The notes beneath the pieces are model-generated. The model ran no database searches. It was not told the DNA's origin and worked only from the letters and a program-made list of their open reading frames with translations. Shown piece after piece: positions 5,599-8,089 of a stretch of DNA of 8,089 nucleotides; position 1 is the stretch's first letter, and every line of letters starts with the position of its first letter. A program made the translations under genes and the position numbers. Source of the stretch: Rhodospirillales bacterium (lineage in GTDB: Bacteria > Pseudomonadota > Alphaproteobacteria > Rhodospirillales > JABHCV01); assembly GCA_016776705.1 (NCBI GenBank), contig JADHSW010000138.1, positions 1 through 8,089 of the forward strand, in the 5' to 3' direction.

Positions 5599-6762
5599 AT
5601 GAGCAAGGTTCTCGATTGCGGCGGGCATGCCATAAAAATACCCAACATTGTCAAAAGCGAAGGGGCGCACCTGTTTGACGACAGGGGGAAACGTTATCTG
5701 GATCTGGAATCGGGTGTCTGGTGCATGTCGCTGGGACACAATCATTCCCGGATCAACCAAACCATCAAGGATCAGATCGACTCCATAACCCATACCGGTT
5801 TTTGTTATTCCAGCAGCATTGTCGAAGAAGCCGCCGAAACCGTTCTGGACATTGCAAACTTCAAAGACGGTAAGTGCGTCTTTCTCAGTTCAGGCAGCGA
5901 AGCCATTGAACTGGCGCGGCAAGCCACACGACATCTTGCCGGAAAGGGCGCGACCTTGAGCCTGCATGACGGCTATTTCGGCTCCTTCAGTTCGACCATA
6001 AACAGGGAAAATGGCTGGTGCCTGTTCGACTGGAGCGACTGCCGTGATTGCCGGGAGCGTGATAATTGCAACGTGGCTTGCGAAAAATTGAAAAGCATCC
6101 CCGGTGATATTTCCGAGTTCCTGTTTGAACCGGGAAGTGCGTCCGGTTTTGTGCGCTTTCCGACCGCCTCGATGGTTCAAAACCTTGTCGCCGCCGTCAG
6201 GGACAGGGGCGGAAAGATAATTGCCAATGAAGTGACCACAGGCATGGGCCGCACAGGAAAATGGTTCGGCCATAATCATCATCAGATTGACCCTGACATC
6301 ATCGCCATCGGCAAAGGCGTCGGCAACGGTTATCCGGTCAGCGTGGTAGCGATGAACCGGCAGACGGCGAGGGAAGTGGAAAATAGTTCTTTCAAATACA
6401 TGCAGTCCCATCAAAACGACCCGTTGGCTGCGGCGGTGGCGAACGCGGTCATCAAGACCCTGATGGATGAGGATTTAATTTCAAGGGCAGAGACCCTGGG
6501 CGGGAAATTCTCCCGGGAACTAGAAAAACTGGTCGATGGAAAGATTGTCACCCGGGTTCGCGCCCGCGGCATGATGTTCGCCATTGAATTCAGCGGTAGC
6601 GATGTATCGGACAGGCTGTACGAAGCCTTGTTGGAAAACGGATACATCGTTTGCAACCGGAACGGCCTGTTTCGCATCGACCCACCCCTGACCATCGACG
6701 AAGGTGAGTTCCTGGGCTTTGTTGAAAAGTTCAGGGAATTGCTGGCGCTGGTGGCAGCGTAA
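5599..6762 (+). CDS. Class III PLP-dependent aminotransferase with a four-cysteine insertion
   Basis: The product has 387 residues, close to the usual family length. Family marks are YLDLESGVW (33-41), the phosphate loop SGSEA (98-102), FEPGS (176-180), EVTTGMGRTGKW (211-222), and the predicted Schiff-base lysine K239 in IGKGVGNGYP. A C-terminal RARGMMFAIEF block (321-331) is also present. Several key positions differ from acetylornithine and 4-aminobutyrate enzymes. N210 replaces the Asp that contacts the PLP ring nitrogen. SHQNDP (270-275) replaces the usual TFGGNP. The segment 148-161 carries C-x2-C-x5-C-x3-C, plus C141 nearby, which could bind a metal or Fe-S cluster. I therefore do not assign a substrate. 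The ATG lies 5 bases after the rhodanese stop; AAGG (5586-5589) inside the rhodanese gene is 9 bases upstream, implying coupled translation. Confidence 0.9.
   Translation: MSKVLDCGGHAIKIPNIVKSEGAHLFDDRGKRYLDLESGVWCMSLGHNHSRINQTIKDQIDSITHTGFCYSSSIVEEAAETVLDIANFKDGKCVFLSSGSEAIELARQATRHLAGKGATLSLHDGYFGSFSSTINRENGWCLFDWSDCRDCRERDNCNVACEKLKSIPGDISEFLFEPGSASGFVRFPTASMVQNLVAAVRDRGGKIIANEVTTGMGRTGKWFGHNHHQIDPDIIAIGKGVGNGYPVSVVAMNRQTAREVENSSFKYMQSHQNDPLAAAVANAVIKTLMDEDLISRAETLGGKFSRELEKLVDGKIVTRVRARGMMFAIEFSGSDVSDRLYEALLENGYIVCNRNGLFRIDPPLTIDEGEFLGFVEKFRELLALVAA
6040..6081 (+). other. Four-cysteine motif (C148, C151, C157, C161) in the aminotransferase
   Basis: The peptide CRDCRERDNCNVAC lies between the small-residue PLP region and the FEPGS block. 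The spacing C-x2-C-x5-C-x3-C is compact enough for a zinc or iron-sulfur site. Classical class III aminotransferases such as acetylornithine aminotransferase have no such cluster. Metal binding is inferred from spacing only. Confidence 0.6.
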
Positions 6763-6833
6763 ATCGCCGGGTCGTTTCGTAATTTCAGGCGATGCTCTTC
6801 GTCGCTTTGAAATTCCAGCAGGAAGCGGCGACT
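6763..6833. other. Convergent spacer with two weak inverted repeats
   Basis: This 71-base gap separates the convergent aminotransferase and the right-hand unknown gene. ATCGCC (6763-6768) pairs with GGCGAT (6788-6793) around a 19-base loop, and GTCGC (6801-6805) pairs with GCGAC (6828-6832) followed by TTT. Either could contribute to termination, but the loops are long and the T-tract short, so I do not call a firm terminator. Confidence 0.25.
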
Positions 6834-8089
6834 TTAAAAGGGCGGATCCTGAATGAGGTCCCCATAAATGACATCCCCCAGGCCATCAAGCAAGACAAGC
6901 AGGGATTTCTTGATCCGGCTCTCAGATAACGCAGGGAGGGAGGTTGAGGCCTCAGCGTTGGCATCCTGAACCAGTTGAACTGTCCAGGAATTCCGATCAC
7001 CCTGAATACGGTATCGTGCCGAAACTGCGACCCTGTTTTCCGACAATGGGGACAGATTGCCCGGGTACGGTGCAACCTGCCAGTCAACGACACGTTTCCC
7101 GCTTTCGCAAAGTTGCCCGATAAGGGTGCGCAGGGCTTTTATCCGCCGGTCGTTTTTTCTTTTGGCCATTTTTTTGATGCCGATAAAGGCTTTTACCTGC
7201 CGGACAATGCCCGGTTTTTTTCCGATTCTGGAATCGCTGCGTCTGCGCTCCAGGTGTTTTGGGACATCCTGTTTAACAATGATCCGGTCGAAGGGAAGGA
7301 TATGTTTCTCAAATGCGACGGTCAGAGCCTTTGAGTGGGAGGCAAACTCCAATTGCATCTGTTTCGGGGTTTCAATCCTGACGGAATAGTCCTGCCGGTC
7401 TGCTTCCGCGCGTAAATCATTAAGGAATTTGCGGACCACTATTTCAGGTTTGACATGCCTGGGCAGGATATTGACCTGTTGTTTTCGCCGGGATGGTTCT
7501 CGAACCATGTCCGGTTCCGGTTTCGCTGCTTTGGCGTTCTCTCTCACCAGGGTATTTTCAGGGCGGTTCTTCTTTTCGATTTTTTGCGAGCCCAGGGCGC
7601 GCTCTCGATGGCTTCCCTCATTCGGTGCCATGTCTGGGTCTTTGGAACGATGGGATGCGGGTTTTCGGGCCGGCGCAACATCGCGTTGCCGGTGGTCAGC
7701 TTCCTTCGAGCCGACGGTTTTATCCTGATAGGCACGCCCACCCTCGACAGGAACCATCTGCAGTTCCTCTTCGACGCGTTTTCTCGCTTTCTTCGGTGTC
7801 GCGATATTCCTGCTGGCGCGGCCGCCTTCGACAGGGATCATTTGCACCGAATTACCCGGATGTTTGTTATCATCGGCTGCGGGTTGCTTGTTTTGATCGG
7901 GCCACTTTCCCTGCAATGGCTTTGTCAGGGGGGATGGTTGATGGGTGGAGGGGGCGCGTTTTGCTTTATCCACACCATCAATTGGCGTTGTGGGGGCTGG
8001 GGTGTCCTGATCAGCGCGAAGGATGCGGGTGTTATCGCGCGGTTCTTCTTTTTCCAGCGCGAAGGTTTTAATAACATCCTTGCGCGGGG
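6834..8089 (-). CDS. Unknown basic repeat-containing protein, 5' end beyond the window
   Basis: I do not recognise this protein. The frame has no stop from the TAA at 6834-6836 to the window edge, about 417 codons. A GTG at 7971-7973 is an unlikely start because no Shine-Dalgarno sequence precedes it and the frame stays open upstream, reading through peptides such as TFALEKEEPRDNTR. Numbering from that GTG, residues 1-170 are rich in Lys, Arg, Pro, Asp and Gln, very low in hydrophobic residues and so probably disordered. They contain the decapeptides QMIPVEGGRA (44-53) and QMVPVEGGRA (72-81), and looser relatives at 114 and 155. Residues about 175-235 and 278-340 look like two folded alpha/beta segments, and the tail is DGLGDVIYGDLIQDPPF. 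There is no signal peptide or membrane helix in the visible part. It converges on the aminotransferase and is not part of that operon. Confidence 0.7.
   Translation of the reverse strand, partial: PRKDVIKTFALEKEEPRDNTRILRADQDTPAPTTPIDGVDKAKRAPSTHQPSPLTKPLQGKWPDQNKQPAADDNKHPGNSVQMIPVEGGRASRNIATPKKARKRVEEELQMVPVEGGRAYQDKTVGSKEADHRQRDVAPARKPASHRSKDPDMAPNEGSHRERALGSQKIEKKNRPENTLVRENAKAAKPEPDMVREPSRRKQQVNILPRHVKPEIVVRKFLNDLRAEADRQDYSVRIETPKQMQLEFASHSKALTVAFEKHILPFDRIIVKQDVPKHLERRRSDSRIGKKPGIVRQVKAFIGIKKMAKRKNDRRIKALRTLIGQLCESGKRVVDWQVAPYPGNLSPLSENRVAVSARYRIQGDRNSWTVQLVQDANAEASTSLPALSESRIKKSLLVLLDGLGDVIYGDLIQDPPF
7731..7844 (-). repeat. Two copies of a QM[IV]PVEGGRA decapeptide, 28 residues apart
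   Basis: Copy one is encoded at 7815-7844 and copy two at 7731-7760. Nine of ten residues are identical and the tenth is Ile/Val. At the DNA level five codons differ only synonymously (Gln, Glu, Gly, Gly, Arg). The repeat is therefore conserved as peptide rather than being a recent DNA duplication. DMAPNEGSHR further along (residues 114-123) may be a decayed third copy. Confidence 0.75.

Noticed and set aside
7971..7973. GTG as the true start of the right-hand gene
   Set aside because: No Shine-Dalgarno sequence precedes it, and the frame remains open through the remaining 116 bases to the window edge with similar composition.
7493..8071. 192-codon open frame on the + strand
   Set aside because: It is antisense to the right-hand unknown gene and rich in Arg, Gly, Ser, Pro and Cys as expected for a shadow frame. 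The minus frame has synonymous-only divergence in its peptide repeat, which supports the minus strand as coding.
1..8089. RNA genes, CRISPR arrays, insertion sequences, attachment sites
   Set aside because: I saw no tRNA-like cloverleaf, rRNA segment, regularly spaced direct repeats, transposase motif or flanking target duplications on either strand.

Overview
The window looks like a chromosomal piece of an alphaproteobacterium, probably Rhodospirillales-like. I infer this from the protein styles (a PmbA of alphaproteobacterial type, a rhodanese with the GFEG...HRG...GWK...GLPW tail, a very large GltD-like/ferredoxin-reductase-like fusion) and the moderately high GC third positions. No rRNA, tRNA, CRISPR array, insertion sequence or phage gene is visible.

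Left part (1-5042) reads leftward. It holds a 1159-residue multi-cofactor flavoprotein, then after a 9-base gap pmbA/tldE (the TldD partner protein), then the first ~27 codons of what may be an MsbA-like ABC exporter running off the left edge. The flavoprotein is the most striking gene. Its order is an unassigned helical N-terminal domain, a GltD/NfnB-like double Fe-S plus FAD/NADPH module, and a PyrK/NfnA-like FAD/NAD plus Fe-S module, all in one chain. It therefore resembles a single-polypeptide version of the two-subunit electron-bifurcating transhydrogenase NfnAB, but with unusual cysteine spacings and a helical insertion.

A 125-base divergent intergenic region separates this from a rightward two-gene unit: a single-domain rhodanese (5168-5593) and a class III PLP-dependent aminotransferase (5599-6762). 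A good sigma70-type promoter (TTGGCA-17-TACAAT) lies just upstream of the rhodanese. The aminotransferase has a four-cysteine CxxC-x5-C-x3-C insertion and an Asn where the family normally has the Asp that contacts the PLP ring nitrogen. Sulfur/redox chemistry is a possible shared theme of the divergent pair, but this is inference.

Right part (6834-8089) is a leftward gene that converges on the aminotransferase and is open at the window edge. It encodes a basic, low-complexity N-terminal half with a repeated decapeptide (QM[IV]PVEGGRA) and a folded-looking C-terminal half that I cannot assign to any family.
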